NCBI GenBank assembly: GCA_905233275.1
Contig: CAJODR010000021.1
Location: 1-36,874, forward strand
Source: an uncultured Bacteroidales bacterium
GTDB lineage: Bacteria; Bacteroidota; Bacteroidia; Bacteroidales; UBA932
Length of the DNA stretch: 36,874 nt
Direction of reading: 5' to 3'
In this document: in pieces, positions 25,561 to 32,979 of the stretch
Position numbering within the stretch: position 1 is the first letter of the stretch
Layout of the letters: each line of letters opens with the position of its first letter
Notes under the pieces: generated by a model
Databases searched by the model: none
Told to the model about the DNA's origin: nothing
The model's input: the letters and a program-made list of their open reading frames with translations, nothing else
Program-made: the position numbers and the translations under genes

Positions 25561-26308
25561 ATGCGAACAGTATTTTGACGGTAAACGCACTGCGTCCCTC
25601 AAGCGTGCCCTCGACGTAGTACTCGACGCCGCCGTCGGGGAGATTAAGCCTGAGCCGACTCAAAGCGATTGTGTCGCCCGGCCTGGTCTCGTGGTTGAAA
25701 TTGATCCAGGCCTCGCGCACGGGTCGGGTGGAAGCATCAGCGTAATCCACGGCATCCATGGCCCAGGCCATGTAGCGGGCGTTGTTGGTGTGCCCGACGA
25801 TATCGACGTCACCATACGAAACAACTCTCAATCCTGCATCTTCCCTCCCCTCTCTGGGCATGATGATCTTCGGAGCCTGCTCCACTATTGCATTGTCCGG
25901 ACATGCGGTCGTGTCAGGGACAATCCGGAGGACATCGGCGCTCCTCACAAGCCGCCGGGTAGCCGTGTCGATGACTATCCATGCACTCGTCGCCAACACC
26001 GCGGGAGTGCCGTCCTCCGCCGTCATGCGGAAGTCACGGTTGAAGAACAGGCCGTCAAGTCCCTTGTGCCAGGTCTCGAGACGGACATTCTCCCTCCAGA
26101 GCGGAGCCCGTTCGAATATGATATGCATCCTCGACAGCACCCAGGCTGCGGAATGCTCTCCGAGCGTCTCGTATCCGAAACCGAAATGCTTGGCCGCCGC
26201 ATACGCAATCTCCTGTGCATGATCCATGAATGCCGACGGCTTCATCCTGAAGGAGGCGTCGGTATCGTAGCACGGCACGGCGAAGGCGGTATTGTATTTG
26301 TTTTCCAT
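25559..26308 (-). CDS. Acyl-ACP thioesterase (FatA-like, double hotdog)
   Basis: A 249-residue protein with two hotdog domains. The first begins VPCYDTDASFRMKPSAFMDHAQEIA and contains GYETLGEHSAAWVLSRMHI. The second contains DVDIVGHTNNARYMAWAMDAV, where Asn and His of GHTNN are the usual catalytic region of FatA/FatB-type enzymes. It releases fatty acids from acyl carrier protein. A GTG precedes the ATG by one codon (26311); ATG at 26308 is the better start. The gene stands alone between a divergent lipoprotein gene and its own terminator. Confidence 0.88.
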   Translation of the reverse strand: MENKYNTAFAVPCYDTDASFRMKPSAFMDHAQEIAYAAAKHFGFGYETLGEHSAAWVLSRMHIIFERAPLWRENVRLETWHKGLDGLFFNRDFRMTAEDGTPAVLATSAWIVIDTATRRLVRSADVLRIVPDTTACPDNAIVEQAPKIIMPREGREDAGLRVVSYGDVDIVGHTNNARYMAWAMDAVDYADASTRPVREAWINFNHETRPGDTIALSRLRLNLPDGGVEYYVEGTLEGRSAFTVKILFA

Positions 26309-26368
26309 CACATCAAATTTGTGTCCGCGAAGTTAGTAATAAAAAGGTACATAATGGATACTTTTTAT

Positions 26369-26376
26369 TATATTTG
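26369..26376 (+). promoter_or_regulatory. -7 box TATATTTG before the CBM9-like lipoprotein gene
   Basis: TATATTTG ends five bases before the ATG at 26382, so the transcript start would fall about two bases before the start codon. No TTTG box is at the ideal spacing upstream. Confidence 0.6.
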
Positions 26377-26381
26377 CATTT

Positions 26382-27170
26382 ATGAAAAGACCATTTATAG
26401 CCATACTTTCCGCCGCCGCTATGCTGGTGGCATGCAATTCCCCGAAGACAACTGAACCGGCACCCGCCCTTGAAACCACTGAAGAATCCGTCATTTCAGA
26501 GGAGGATCTCCCTGTCTATCACGCCAGAAAAGCCACCGCGGCTATCACCATCGACGGCCGTCTCGACGAGGCCGACTGGAAAGCGGCTCCCGAGTCCTCC
26601 CCCTTCAGGGACATCAGCGGCCCCGGCCAGCCCGAGCCCACGAGAAAAAGCTGCTTCAAAGCCCTCTGGGACGACGAAAACATCTACATCGCCGGCATTG
26701 TCGAGGAGCCCGATGTCCAGTCCCGCCTCCGCCAGAGAGACACCATCATCTGGAAGGAGAATGACTTCGAAGTCTTCCTCGATCCTGCCGGCAAAGGCAC
26801 CGGCTATTTCGAAATCGAATGCAACGCCCTCGGCACCGTCATGGACCTCATGATGTCGAAGCCTTATTCCGCCGGAGGCGATTTCTATATGCCCTGGGAC
26901 TGCCCCGGACTGAATCTCAAGACCCACATTGACGGCACGCGCAACAACAGCGCCGACACCGATACCGGCTGGACCGTCGAGATGTCCATTCCCCGCAAGG
27001 GGCTGATGTGGGGATTCACCGATCCCGCCTCGCTCAAGGTCTGGAGGGCCAATTTCTCCAGGGTCGAATGGCTCCGCGCCGACAAGGAAGAAAACTGGGT
27101 CTGGAGCCCCACCGGCAAGGTCGACATCCACATCCCCAATCTCTGGGGCTATATTTATTTCGATGAATAA
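26382..27170 (+). CDS. Lipoprotein with family 9-like carbohydrate-binding domain
   Basis: A 262-residue lipoprotein (AAAMLVACNSP, lipobox Cys at about residue 18). From residue 50 it matches the CBM9-like fold used for sugar or xylan end binding: ITIDGRLDEADWKAAP, ALWDDENIYIAGIVEEPDV, NDFEVFLDPAG, YFEIECNALG, and WTVEMSIPRKGL. Members occur as stand-alone lipoproteins in Bacteroidetes; the ligand is unknown. The leader looks close to absent given the -7 box. The stop overlaps the mnmA start by eight bases, so the two are probably co-transcribed although functionally unrelated. Confidence 0.85.
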   Translation: MKRPFIAILSAAAMLVACNSPKTTEPAPALETTEESVISEEDLPVYHARKATAAITIDGRLDEADWKAAPESSPFRDISGPGQPEPTRKSCFKALWDDENIYIAGIVEEPDVQSRLRQRDTIIWKENDFEVFLDPAGKGTGYFEIECNALGTVMDLMMSKPYSAGGDFYMPWDCPGLNLKTHIDGTRNNSADTDTGWTVEMSIPRKGLMWGFTDPASLKVWRANFSRVEWLRADKEENWVWSPTGKVDIHIPNLWGYIYFDE

Positions 27171-28554
27171 ACCCAAGGTCTGCATAGGGCTCTCCGGCGG
27201 AGTGGATTCGTCCGTCGCCGCGCTGCTTCTCAAGGAGCAGGGCTACGATGTCGCCGGGCTCTTCATGCAGAACTGGCACGATGCGGACGCCACCCTCCAC
27301 GGCGATTGCGAATGGGAGGAGGATCGTTTCGTCGCGGAAATGGTCGCACGCAAGATCGGCATTCCATTCTATTTTGCTGACCTTTCCAAGACTTACCGCG
27401 AAAAGGTCGTCGACTACATGTTCGACGAATACGCCCGCGGCCGCACCCCAAATCCGGACGTCCTGTGCAACCGCGAGATCAAATTCGACGCCTTCGTCAA
27501 AGCCGCGCATTCCATCGGCGCAGATATGGTCGCGACCGGCCACTATTGCCGCAAAGAGCAGGATGCCGCAAGCGGCGAATGGCGTCTCCTCGAAGGCACA
27601 GACCCCAATAAGGACCAGAGCTACTTCCTCTGCCAGCTCTCGCAAGAGCAGCTTGCAGGAGCACTCTTCCCCGTCGGGGGCCTCACCAAGCCCGAAGTAC
27701 GGCGGATTGCGGCTGAGGCCGATCTCCCGTCTGCTGATCGTAAGGATTCGCAGGGCATCTGCTTCGTCGGCAAGGTCGATCTCCCTACCTTCCTACGCCA
27801 AAAGCTCGAGCCGAAGGAAGGCGATGTCGTCGAGGTCTTCGACGCATTCTACGCTGACAGCGAAGACTATCGCTTCAAATGCGAGACACTTAAGTCCCTG
27901 CTGAAGCCCGAAGCAGAGCTCGAGATGACCTGCCACTACGAAAAGGAGATCAAACTGCTGACATCCGACGGAGAGCCGCTCGGGGACTCCCCTTTCGACC
28001 TTGAAGCCGTAAAGGGCTTGACGGACGATATCCTTATGAGGCTTGCCACCGCGCCTGATTATTCATCCATTCGTTTTGAAGAGGAGAACTACCGCAGCGG
28101 TCGTCACCACACCCTCAAAACAAGGCTTAAAGCCAACCCGTGGGGCGCTGTCGCAGGACGGCACGAGGGGGCGCAGTTCTACACTATCGGCCAGCGAAAA
28201 GGTCTTGCGATCGGCGGCCACAAGGATTCGCTGTTCGTCCTCTCGACGGATACGGAACGCAATATAATATATGTAGGCGAAGGCCATTCCCACAAGGGTC
28301 TTGCACGCCACTGCCTCCGGGTGGATGCATCCGAGATTCACTGGATCCGTCCATCACTTGCAATGTCTCCCGGCGATATCCGACGCCAGAGGGTACGCAT
28401 CCGTTACCGCCAGCCCCTGCAAAGTGCCACCCTCATCATGCGGGAGCACGGACTCTTCATTATTTTTGACAAGCCCCAGAGGGGGCCTGCGCCGGGACAA
28501 TTCGCCGCATGGTATGACGGCGAGGAACTCACCGGCAGCGGCACATTAAGTTGA
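27163..28554 (+). CDS. mnmA: tRNA-specific 2-thiouridylase MnmA with a ~100-residue insertion
   Basis: A 463-residue MnmA. The PP-loop GLSGGVDSS starts at residue 9. Cys102 in NPDVLCNREIKF and Cys200 in QGICFVG are the catalytic pair, followed by YTIGQRKGLAIGG near 340. It thiolates U34 of Lys, Glu and Gln tRNAs. The family is usually about 360-370 residues. Here roughly residues 225-330, between KEGDVVEV and HEGAQFYTIG, form an extra charged segment not found in E. coli MnmA. It falls next to the tRNA-binding central domain. The frame is open throughout and the codon use looks native, so it is not an obvious frameshift. Confidence 0.92.
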   Translation: MNKPKVCIGLSGGVDSSVAALLLKEQGYDVAGLFMQNWHDADATLHGDCEWEEDRFVAEMVARKIGIPFYFADLSKTYREKVVDYMFDEYARGRTPNPDVLCNREIKFDAFVKAAHSIGADMVATGHYCRKEQDAASGEWRLLEGTDPNKDQSYFLCQLSQEQLAGALFPVGGLTKPEVRRIAAEADLPSADRKDSQGICFVGKVDLPTFLRQKLEPKEGDVVEVFDAFYADSEDYRFKCETLKSLLKPEAELEMTCHYEKEIKLLTSDGEPLGDSPFDLEAVKGLTDDILMRLATAPDYSSIRFEEENYRSGRHHTLKTRLKANPWGAVAGRHEGAQFYTIGQRKGLAIGGHKDSLFVLSTDTERNIIYVGEGHSHKGLARHCLRVDASEIHWIRPSLAMSPGDIRRQRVRIRYRQPLQSATLIMREHGLFIIFDKPQRGPAPGQFAAWYDGEELTGSGTLS

Positions 28555-28584
28555 AACAATTATTAACCTCATAAATTTCCGATT

Positions 28585-29451
28585 ATGAAAAAAGTCATTC
28601 TCATCCTCGCAGCAGTAGCGCTCACTTGCGCCACCGCGCTCGGAGCCGCTCCGAAGAAGACGTACACCGTCGACAACGCGGGCGACTTCATCAATGCCCT
28701 CGGCAGCGATCGCACCATCATTGTGACCGACTACATCGAGCTTACCCCTACCCTCCGCGAGATGGCCAACAAGCTGTACAAGCGTCCCGGCAACAATCCC
28801 CAGATCTACGTAAACGAAAACTTCGACGGCCCGGGCCTCGTTCTCAGCCATATTTCCAACCTTTCGATAGTGAGTGGCGACGACGTCGTCACCATCGTGG
28901 TTGAGCCCCGCTACGTCAACGTATTCACCTTTATCGGCTGCTCAGACATCGAGCTCAAGGGTCTTACCCTCGGCCACACCGAAGAAGGCTACTGCGACGA
29001 AGGCGTCCTCGGATTCCAGGACTGCACCAACATCACCCTCAAGGAATGCGACCTGTTCGGCTGCGGCACTGAAGGCATCAACCTCAGCAACGTCAAGAAC
29101 TTCGCAATGACCGGCAGCAAGATCCGTGACTGCTCCTATCACATCATGCACATCAACGAGTGCACCAACGTAGTCTTTGACGGCTGCCAGTTCTTCCGCA
29201 ACAGGGAATTCACCCTCGTCAACGTCTATGCCTCCGAGACCGTGCTCTTCAACAACTGCATCTTCGCCAACAACGAAGGCCACCTCTTCAACCTCTCCTG
29301 CCCCGTCAAGTTCCGCAACAGCGTCATCCTCCACAATACCTACATGATCTTCGATGACGAAGACAACAGCGAATACTTCCTCGAATACGAAAACAGCATC
29401 GTAGAAGACTTCTTCCACGAAGAAATGACCATCGAAGCCGTCTACGGTTAA
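28585..29451 (+). CDS. Exported right-handed beta-helix protein
   Basis: A 288-residue protein with a signal peptide (MKKVILILAAVALTCATALGA). From residue 75 it shows parallel beta-helix repeats of about 22 residues with stacked hydrophobic and Asn/Cys positions: NLSIVSGDD, CSDIELKGLTLG, CTNITLKECDLFG, VKNFAMTGSKIRDC, CTNVVFDGCQFF, ETVLFNNCIFAN. This is the pectate-lyase-like or NosD-like fold. I see no clear lyase active site, so a polysaccharide-binding or structural role is as likely as catalysis. It stands alone, 30 bases after mnmA. Confidence 0.8.
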   Translation: MKKVILILAAVALTCATALGAAPKKTYTVDNAGDFINALGSDRTIIVTDYIELTPTLREMANKLYKRPGNNPQIYVNENFDGPGLVLSHISNLSIVSGDDVVTIVVEPRYVNVFTFIGCSDIELKGLTLGHTEEGYCDEGVLGFQDCTNITLKECDLFGCGTEGINLSNVKNFAMTGSKIRDCSYHIMHINECTNVVFDGCQFFRNREFTLVNVYASETVLFNNCIFANNEGHLFNLSCPVKFRNSVILHNTYMIFDDEDNSEYFLEYENSIVEDFFHEEMTIEAVYG

Positions 29452-29487
29452 CAGTCCAGCCTCCCCCGGCCGCCCTTGGGAAATATT

Positions 29488-29518
29488 TTTGCAAATACGG
29501 ATTTTTTCCTTACCTTTG
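29488..29518 (+). promoter_or_regulatory. Promoter of tRNA-Cys
   Basis: TTTG at 29488-29491 and TACCTTTG at 29511-29518 have a 19-base spacer, and the tRNA begins ten bases after the -7 box. The same TACCTTTG box precedes tRNA-Val. Confidence 0.85.
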
Positions 29519-29527
29519 CAGTCCCAA

Positions 29528-29601
29528 GGTGCTATGGCCGAGCGGTTAGGCACAGGTCTGCAAAACCTGCTACAGCGGTTCGATTCCGCTTGGCACCTCC
29601 A
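29528..29601 (+). tRNA. tRNA-Cys (anticodon GCA)
   Basis: A complete 74-base tRNA. The acceptor GGTGCTA pairs with TGGCACC. The anticodon stem CAGGT/ACCTG holds the loop CTGCAAA, so the anticodon is GCA. The T-arm AGCGG/CCGCT holds TTCGATT. Discriminator T is followed by encoded CCA. Confidence 0.95.
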
Positions 29602-29603
29602 GA

Positions 29604-29627
29604 GCAGCGATTTTTCGCTGCTTTTTT
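29604..29627 (+). terminator. Intrinsic terminator after tRNA-Cys
   Basis: A 7-bp stem GCAGCGA / TCGCTGC with a TTTT loop is followed at once by six T. It ends the tRNA-Cys transcript 13 bases before the acetyltransferase start, which then has no obvious promoter of its own. Confidence 0.85.
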
Positions 29628-29640
29628 CGTTAAGGAGCCC

Positions 29641-30111
29641 ATGACTGATATGATAAGACTCGCTCAAACAAGTGACCTCGAGGCGGTAAACACCCTGCTG
29701 AGACAAGTTCTGGCCGTGCATCACGCCGGCAGGCCCGATCTGTTCCGCGCAGTCGGGAAAAAGTACGACGATGCCGAATTGCTGGAAATCTTTGCCAATC
29801 CCGAAACCCCGGTATTTGTTTATGAGGATGACGGGAAGGTGCTCGGGTATGCATTCTGCGTCATCAAGAAAGAGGGCAGCGGCTCGCTGATGCCGATAAC
29901 GACGCTGTACGTGGATGATTTATGCGTACTGGAAGAGGCCCGCGGCAGGCATATCGGCAAATCCCTGTTTGAGTACGTCAAAGAGTTCGCGCGCGAGCAG
30001 GGCTGCCACAACATCACCCTTCACGTCTGGGAATGCAATCCCATAGCCAAGGCCTTCTACGCCACTCTCGGCCTTCAGCCCCAATACACCTCGCTGGAAT
30101 TGATCGTCTGA
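29641..30111 (+). CDS. GNAT family N-acetyltransferase
   Basis: A 156-residue single-domain GNAT protein. It starts MIRLAQTSDLEAVNTLL. The beta4 strand is TTLYVDDLCVLEEARGRHIGKSL, where RGRHIGKS is the acetyl-CoA pyrophosphate loop. ITLHVWECNPIAKAFYATLGLQP is the usual C-terminal strand-helix. The acceptor amine is unknown. ATG at 29641 is the first start after the tRNA-Cys terminator; an ATG at 29650 is an alternative. The stop lies one base from the convergent nitroreductase stop. Confidence 0.85.
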   Translation: MTDMIRLAQTSDLEAVNTLLRQVLAVHHAGRPDLFRAVGKKYDDAELLEIFANPETPVFVYEDDGKVLGYAFCVIKKEGSGSLMPITTLYVDDLCVLEEARGRHIGKSLFEYVKEFAREQGCHNITLHVWECNPIAKAFYATLGLQPQYTSLELIV

Positions 30112-30112
30112 T

Positions 30113-30802
30113 CTATACCCACTCGAAATTGTCCTTTCCTGCTCCGATCTCAAAATGGCATTTGGCTATACCGAGGTCGATATGGGTATATCCCCATGGA
30201 GAAAAGAATGTCCTGGTCGCGACCTTATTGCCATCCTTTAGGAAGAATTTGAATTTCTGCTGATTGACCGCGGTAGGAGCCGCCAAGGCTGCTTTCAGGC
30301 CCGATTTGAACCAGTCCGGGACCTCCCCTTCCGCTTCGTAAAACTTCTTTGCAGGCTTCTGCGGATGCTGCTTGCCTTGATTCTCACCGTATCCAAGGGA
30401 AATCATGCAGTGGACGGTCTCGCCGCTACGCAACGTAAATGAACCGGGAGTCTTTTTGTAGGTCAATCCGACCCAGCAAGTGTTTAATCCCAGAGTCTGC
30501 GCCAGAAGGACTATCTTCTCACCGTAATAACCGACCTTCTCTTCCCAGTCTTTCCCTTTCGGCGCAGCCATCACGATGTAATTCTTCACGCCGGAAAACT
30601 GCCCGTAAGTAGAAATAAACAACCCATTGAACGCCCTGGGCTCATTCACCACCAACTGAATATTCAATCCGCTCTCCGCATTGGCCTCATCAATGGCATT
30701 CCGCAAAACACCCAGCTTGCCCTCCTCAATCCCCCGCTCCGTATACCTACGCACAGAATGACGTGAATATATTGCATCTATAAGTTCCATGGTACTTGAC
30801 AT
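30113..30802 (-). CDS. Nitroreductase-like flavoprotein (TM1586 type)
   Basis: A 229-residue nitroreductase-family protein with MELIDAIYSRHSVRRYTER at the start (SRHSVR binds FMN phosphate). It then shows KNYIVMAAPKG, YYGEKIVLLAQTLGLNTCWVG and LGYGE, with a C-terminal duplicated half (AAPTAVNQQKFKF, HIDLGIAKCHFEI). Fusing two nitroreductase-like halves in one chain matches the 'putative TM nitroreductase' group. The substrate is unknown. Either ATG at 30802 or ATG at 30790 could start it. A TATATTTG box (30820-30813 on this strand) ends 11 bases before the first of these. Confidence 0.82.
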   Translation of the reverse strand: MSSTMELIDAIYSRHSVRRYTERGIEEGKLGVLRNAIDEANAESGLNIQLVVNEPRAFNGLFISTYGQFSGVKNYIVMAAPKGKDWEEKVGYYGEKIVLLAQTLGLNTCWVGLTYKKTPGSFTLRSGETVHCMISLGYGENQGKQHPQKPAKKFYEAEGEVPDWFKSGLKAALAAPTAVNQQKFKFFLKDGNKVATRTFFSPWGYTHIDLGIAKCHFEIGAGKDNFEWV

Positions 30803-30838
30803 TTAAGCGATACAAATATAATAAAAAAGCACAAACCA

Positions 30839-30973
30839 CCGCGTTGCGGCAAGAATCGGCCACTGATAGAGTTCTGGGGCGCAACGCGGAGGCTTTTTTG
30901 ACGATTTTGGCTGTTTTGGGCTCCGCGTTGCGGCCAAAAACGGCCTCAGAGCGCACTCTGAGCCGCAACGCGG
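30839..30973. repeat. 135-bp interspersed element, copy 2, with four alternating boxes at 42-bp pitch
   Basis: Boxes start at 30839, 30881, 30923 and 30965, again exactly 42 bases apart with alternating CCGCGTTGC and GCAACGCGG. The element is two related 51-base units (30839-30889 and 30923-30973), each bounded by CCGCGTTGCGG and its inverted copy, with 33 bases between. The second unit also contains a perfect inner hairpin CTCAGAG-CGCA-CTCTGAG. It lies upstream of both the nitroreductase gene and the small ORF at 31181. Confidence 0.85.
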
Positions 30974-31157
30974 AGTGACGTTGGCCGGTTCTTTTCCTGG
31001 TCGGAGAACTGCTGGACGGTGAGTTTGACTTCAATGGAGAAATCGCAATTAAATCAATGTGGCATTTTAATACTATTTATTCACCGAAATAAACCATCAC
31101 ACAAAGGGAAAACGAGGGACAAGTTTAATACTGCTTGTTTTTGGCAGGATAGATATA
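30974..31157. other. Non-coding stretch, increasingly AT-rich
   Basis: Between repeat copy 2 and the promoter of the small ORF I find no gene. The first 50 bases are GC-rich and the rest AT-rich. A short minus-strand open frame (SIEVKLTVQQFSDQEKN) has no start and runs into the repeat, so I do not call it. A weak -33 box may lie at 31134-31137. Confidence 0.5.
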
Positions 31158-31165
31158 TATCTTTG
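31158..31165 (+). promoter_or_regulatory. -7 box TATCTTTG before the small ORF and exonuclease gene
   Basis: TATCTTTG fits TAnnTTTG and lies 15 bases before the ATG at 31181. CTTG at 31134-31137 is a possible -33 box at a 20-base spacing. Confidence 0.55.
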
Positions 31166-31180
31166 CACAAAATCGCTAAG

Positions 31181-31264
31181 ATGGCGTCTCGTTATATGAT
31201 GCCTGTGACGAACGAGGATTGCATCCCGTATATCGATGATGAAGATGAATGGAAATATCTGTAG
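31181..31264 (+). CDS. Candidate 27-residue small protein upstream of the exonuclease gene
   Basis: MASRYMMPVTNEDCIPYID... ends DEWKYL: a basic start and a strongly acidic, aromatic end. It sits 15 bases behind a -7 box and its TAG is three bases before the exonuclease ATG. It could be a real small protein or a leader peptide controlling the next gene by coupling. The frame is open upstream to 31019, but that longer version would begin before the promoter. No homologue is recognised. Confidence 0.5.
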   Translation: MASRYMMPVTNEDCIPYIDDEDEWKYL

Positions 31265-31267
31265 TGT

Positions 31268-31762
31268 ATGAAAGATTTCGCTGCAATTGATTTTGAGACG
31301 GCGAATGAGTGTCCGTCCAGCGTGTGCAGTGTCGGTGTTGTCATTGTGCGCGGCGGGGAGGTCGTGGATTCATTCTACAGTTTGATTCATCCGGAGCCGG
31401 AGTATTATCAATGGTTCTGCATGCGCGTGCACGGGCTGTGTGCCGAGGATACCGAGGATGCGCCGGTATTCCCTCTGGTTTGGGAGAAGATCGAGCCGCT
31501 TATTGAGGGGCTCCCGCTCGTCGCGCACAACAGTCCATTCGACGAAGGCTGCCTTCGCGCGGTGTTCAATGTGTACCGGATGGATTATCCGGAATATACA
31601 TTCTTCGATACCTGCGCTGCATCCAGGAAGCATTTTGGCCGACTCCTGCCGAATCATCAGCTGCAAACAGTCGCTGCGGCTTGTGGCTACAATCTGCTCA
31701 ATCATCACCACGCTCTTGCCGACGCTGAAGCCTGCGCCAGAATAGCGCTAATGATTCTCTAG
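31268..31762 (+). CDS. 3'-5' exonuclease, DnaQ-like (DEDDh)
   Basis: A 164-residue single-domain exonuclease of the DNA polymerase III epsilon type. ExoI is AAIDFETAN (Asp8, Glu10), ExoII is VAHNSPFDEGCL, and ExoIII is HHALADAEACARI with the catalytic His and Asp. The domain fills the protein, with no polymerase-binding tail, so it is a stand-alone proofreading or repair-type nuclease. It probably shares a transcript with the 27-codon ORF just upstream. The solitary repeat box follows its stop. Confidence 0.88.
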   Translation: MKDFAAIDFETANECPSSVCSVGVVIVRGGEVVDSFYSLIHPEPEYYQWFCMRVHGLCAEDTEDAPVFPLVWEKIEPLIEGLPLVAHNSPFDEGCLRAVFNVYRMDYPEYTFFDTCAASRKHFGRLLPNHQLQTVAAACGYNLLNHHHALADAEACARIALMIL

Positions 31763-31764
31763 TT

Positions 31765-31784
31765 CCGCGTTGCGGAAAGAATCG
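31765..31784. repeat. Solitary remnant of the 42-bp-pitch element
   Basis: CCGCGTTGCGG followed by AAAGAATCG matches the first 20 bases of repeat copy 2 with one difference. No further boxes occur at plus or minus 42 bases. It fills the 23-base gap between two convergent genes. Confidence 0.6.
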
Positions 31785-31785
31785 T

Positions 31786-32979
31786 CTAGTCTACCGCGAG
31801 GAGGAGGCCTTTGAGGTATTCGCCTTCGGGGTGGTAGATGTTGACGGAGTGGTCGGGGGCTTGGCAGAGGCGGTCGAGGATGCGGACGCGGCGGCCGGTT
31901 TCGGCTGCGGCGGAGAAGACGGCGAGGGAGAAGGCTTCCTTGTCGACGACTTGGGAGCAGCTGAATGTGAATACGAAGCCGCCGGGAGCCACTTTTGCTA
32001 TGGCTGCAGCGTTGAGGCGGCGATAGGCGCGGAGGGCATTCTGCAGCGCACCACGGTGCTTGGCGAATGCCGGTGGATCGACGATAATGAGGTCGTATTT
32101 GCCTTCGGGCACGCTTTTCAGGTAATCGATGGCATCGCAGCAGAATGAAGTGTGGCTCGAAGGGGCGAAGCCTCCGAGGGCGACATTGCGGTCCACGAGA
32201 TCAATCGCTTTGGCGGAACTATCCACGGAGTCGACATGCACGGCTCCCGCCCTCAGGGCATAAATGGAGAATCCTCCCGTATAGCAGAACAGGTTGAGCA
32301 CGTTGCGTCCGCGGGCGAGGCGACCTACAGCGGCGCGGTTTTCCCTCTGGTCGAGGAAGAAGCCGGTTTTCTGCCCCTCGGTCCAGTTGACGAGGAATCG
32401 GCAACCGTTCTCCAGCACAACCGTCTCATCGGCGTCGAATCCGTCAGCCTTCCAGAGATAACCGTCCACCAGGTCGAGACCCGCCTTGAAAGGAGCGGTC
32501 CCCGAACTCTTGTCGTACACCGCCTTCAGGCTGTCGCCGAATACCTCCCTGAGCGCCTCCGCAATCTGTTTCCGCGCCCGGAACATTCCGGCCGAATGCG
32601 CCTGCATCACGGCAACACCGTCGTACCAGTCAATGATAAGGCCGGGGAGCGAATCGCCCTCGCCATGGACCAGGCGGTAGCATGTGGTATCAGTGGAGGT
32701 GGCCAGGGCGAGGCTGCGGCGGAGGGCGTAAGCATCGGCGATGCGGCCCTGGAAGAAGTCGGGCTTTACGGCGCTGTCATCGAAACTGAGGACGCGCACT
32801 GCGATGGAGCCGACCTGATAGTGACCGTACGCGAGGAATTCGCCGGAGGCTGAAAACACACCGACGACATCTCCCTCGGCAGGAGAACCGACTATCTGTG
32901 CTACTGCACCTGAGAAAACCCAGGGATGGAAACGGAGAAGGGACTCTTCCCTACCCCTTTTGAGTATTACCTTTGTCAT
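31786..32979 (-). CDS. Class I rRNA (cytosine-C5) methyltransferase, RlmI-like
   Basis: A 397-residue SAM-dependent methyltransferase. An N-terminal PUA-like domain (KVILKRGREESLLRFHPWVFSGAV, AYGHYQVGSIAVRVLSFDD) precedes the RlmI middle region (YRLVHGEGDSLPGLIIDWYDG). The Rossmann core follows, with NLFCYTGGFSIYALRAGA (motif I), LIIVDPPAFAK (motif IV) and FTFSCSQVVD (motif VI). E. coli RlmI modifies C1962 of 23S rRNA. The frame is open to 33174, but that part is low-complexity shadow of the neighbouring gene; ATG at 32979 begins the PUA domain. It overlaps the RNase D-like gene by 29 bases. Confidence 0.88.
   Translation of the reverse strand: MTKVILKRGREESLLRFHPWVFSGAVAQIVGSPAEGDVVGVFSASGEFLAYGHYQVGSIAVRVLSFDDSAVKPDFFQGRIADAYALRRSLALATSTDTTCYRLVHGEGDSLPGLIIDWYDGVAVMQAHSAGMFRARKQIAEALREVFGDSLKAVYDKSSGTAPFKAGLDLVDGYLWKADGFDADETVVLENGCRFLVNWTEGQKTGFFLDQRENRAAVGRLARGRNVLNLFCYTGGFSIYALRAGAVHVDSVDSSAKAIDLVDRNVALGGFAPSSHTSFCCDAIDYLKSVPEGKYDLIIVDPPAFAKHRGALQNALRAYRRLNAAAIAKVAPGGFVFTFSCSQVVDKEAFSLAVFSAAAETGRRVRILDRLCQAPDHSVNIYHPEGEYLKGLLLAVD

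Noticed and set aside
30747..31034. Open frames read through the 135-bp elements (also at 30796-30978, 21788-22285 and 21784-21994)
   Set aside because: The 42-base pitch is a multiple of three, which keeps several frames open; the peptides are Ala/Arg/Thr-rich repeats of the element and have no start context.
30985..31050. Minus-strand remnant SIEVKLTVQQFSDQEKN
   Set aside because: It looks protein-like but is under 30 codons before it runs into the repeat, and has an in-frame stop and no start codon upstream.
31019..31264. 81-residue ORF starting at 31019
   Set aside because: Its first part lies upstream of the TATCTTTG box and reads as AT-rich non-coding sequence; only the last 27 codons sit behind a promoter.
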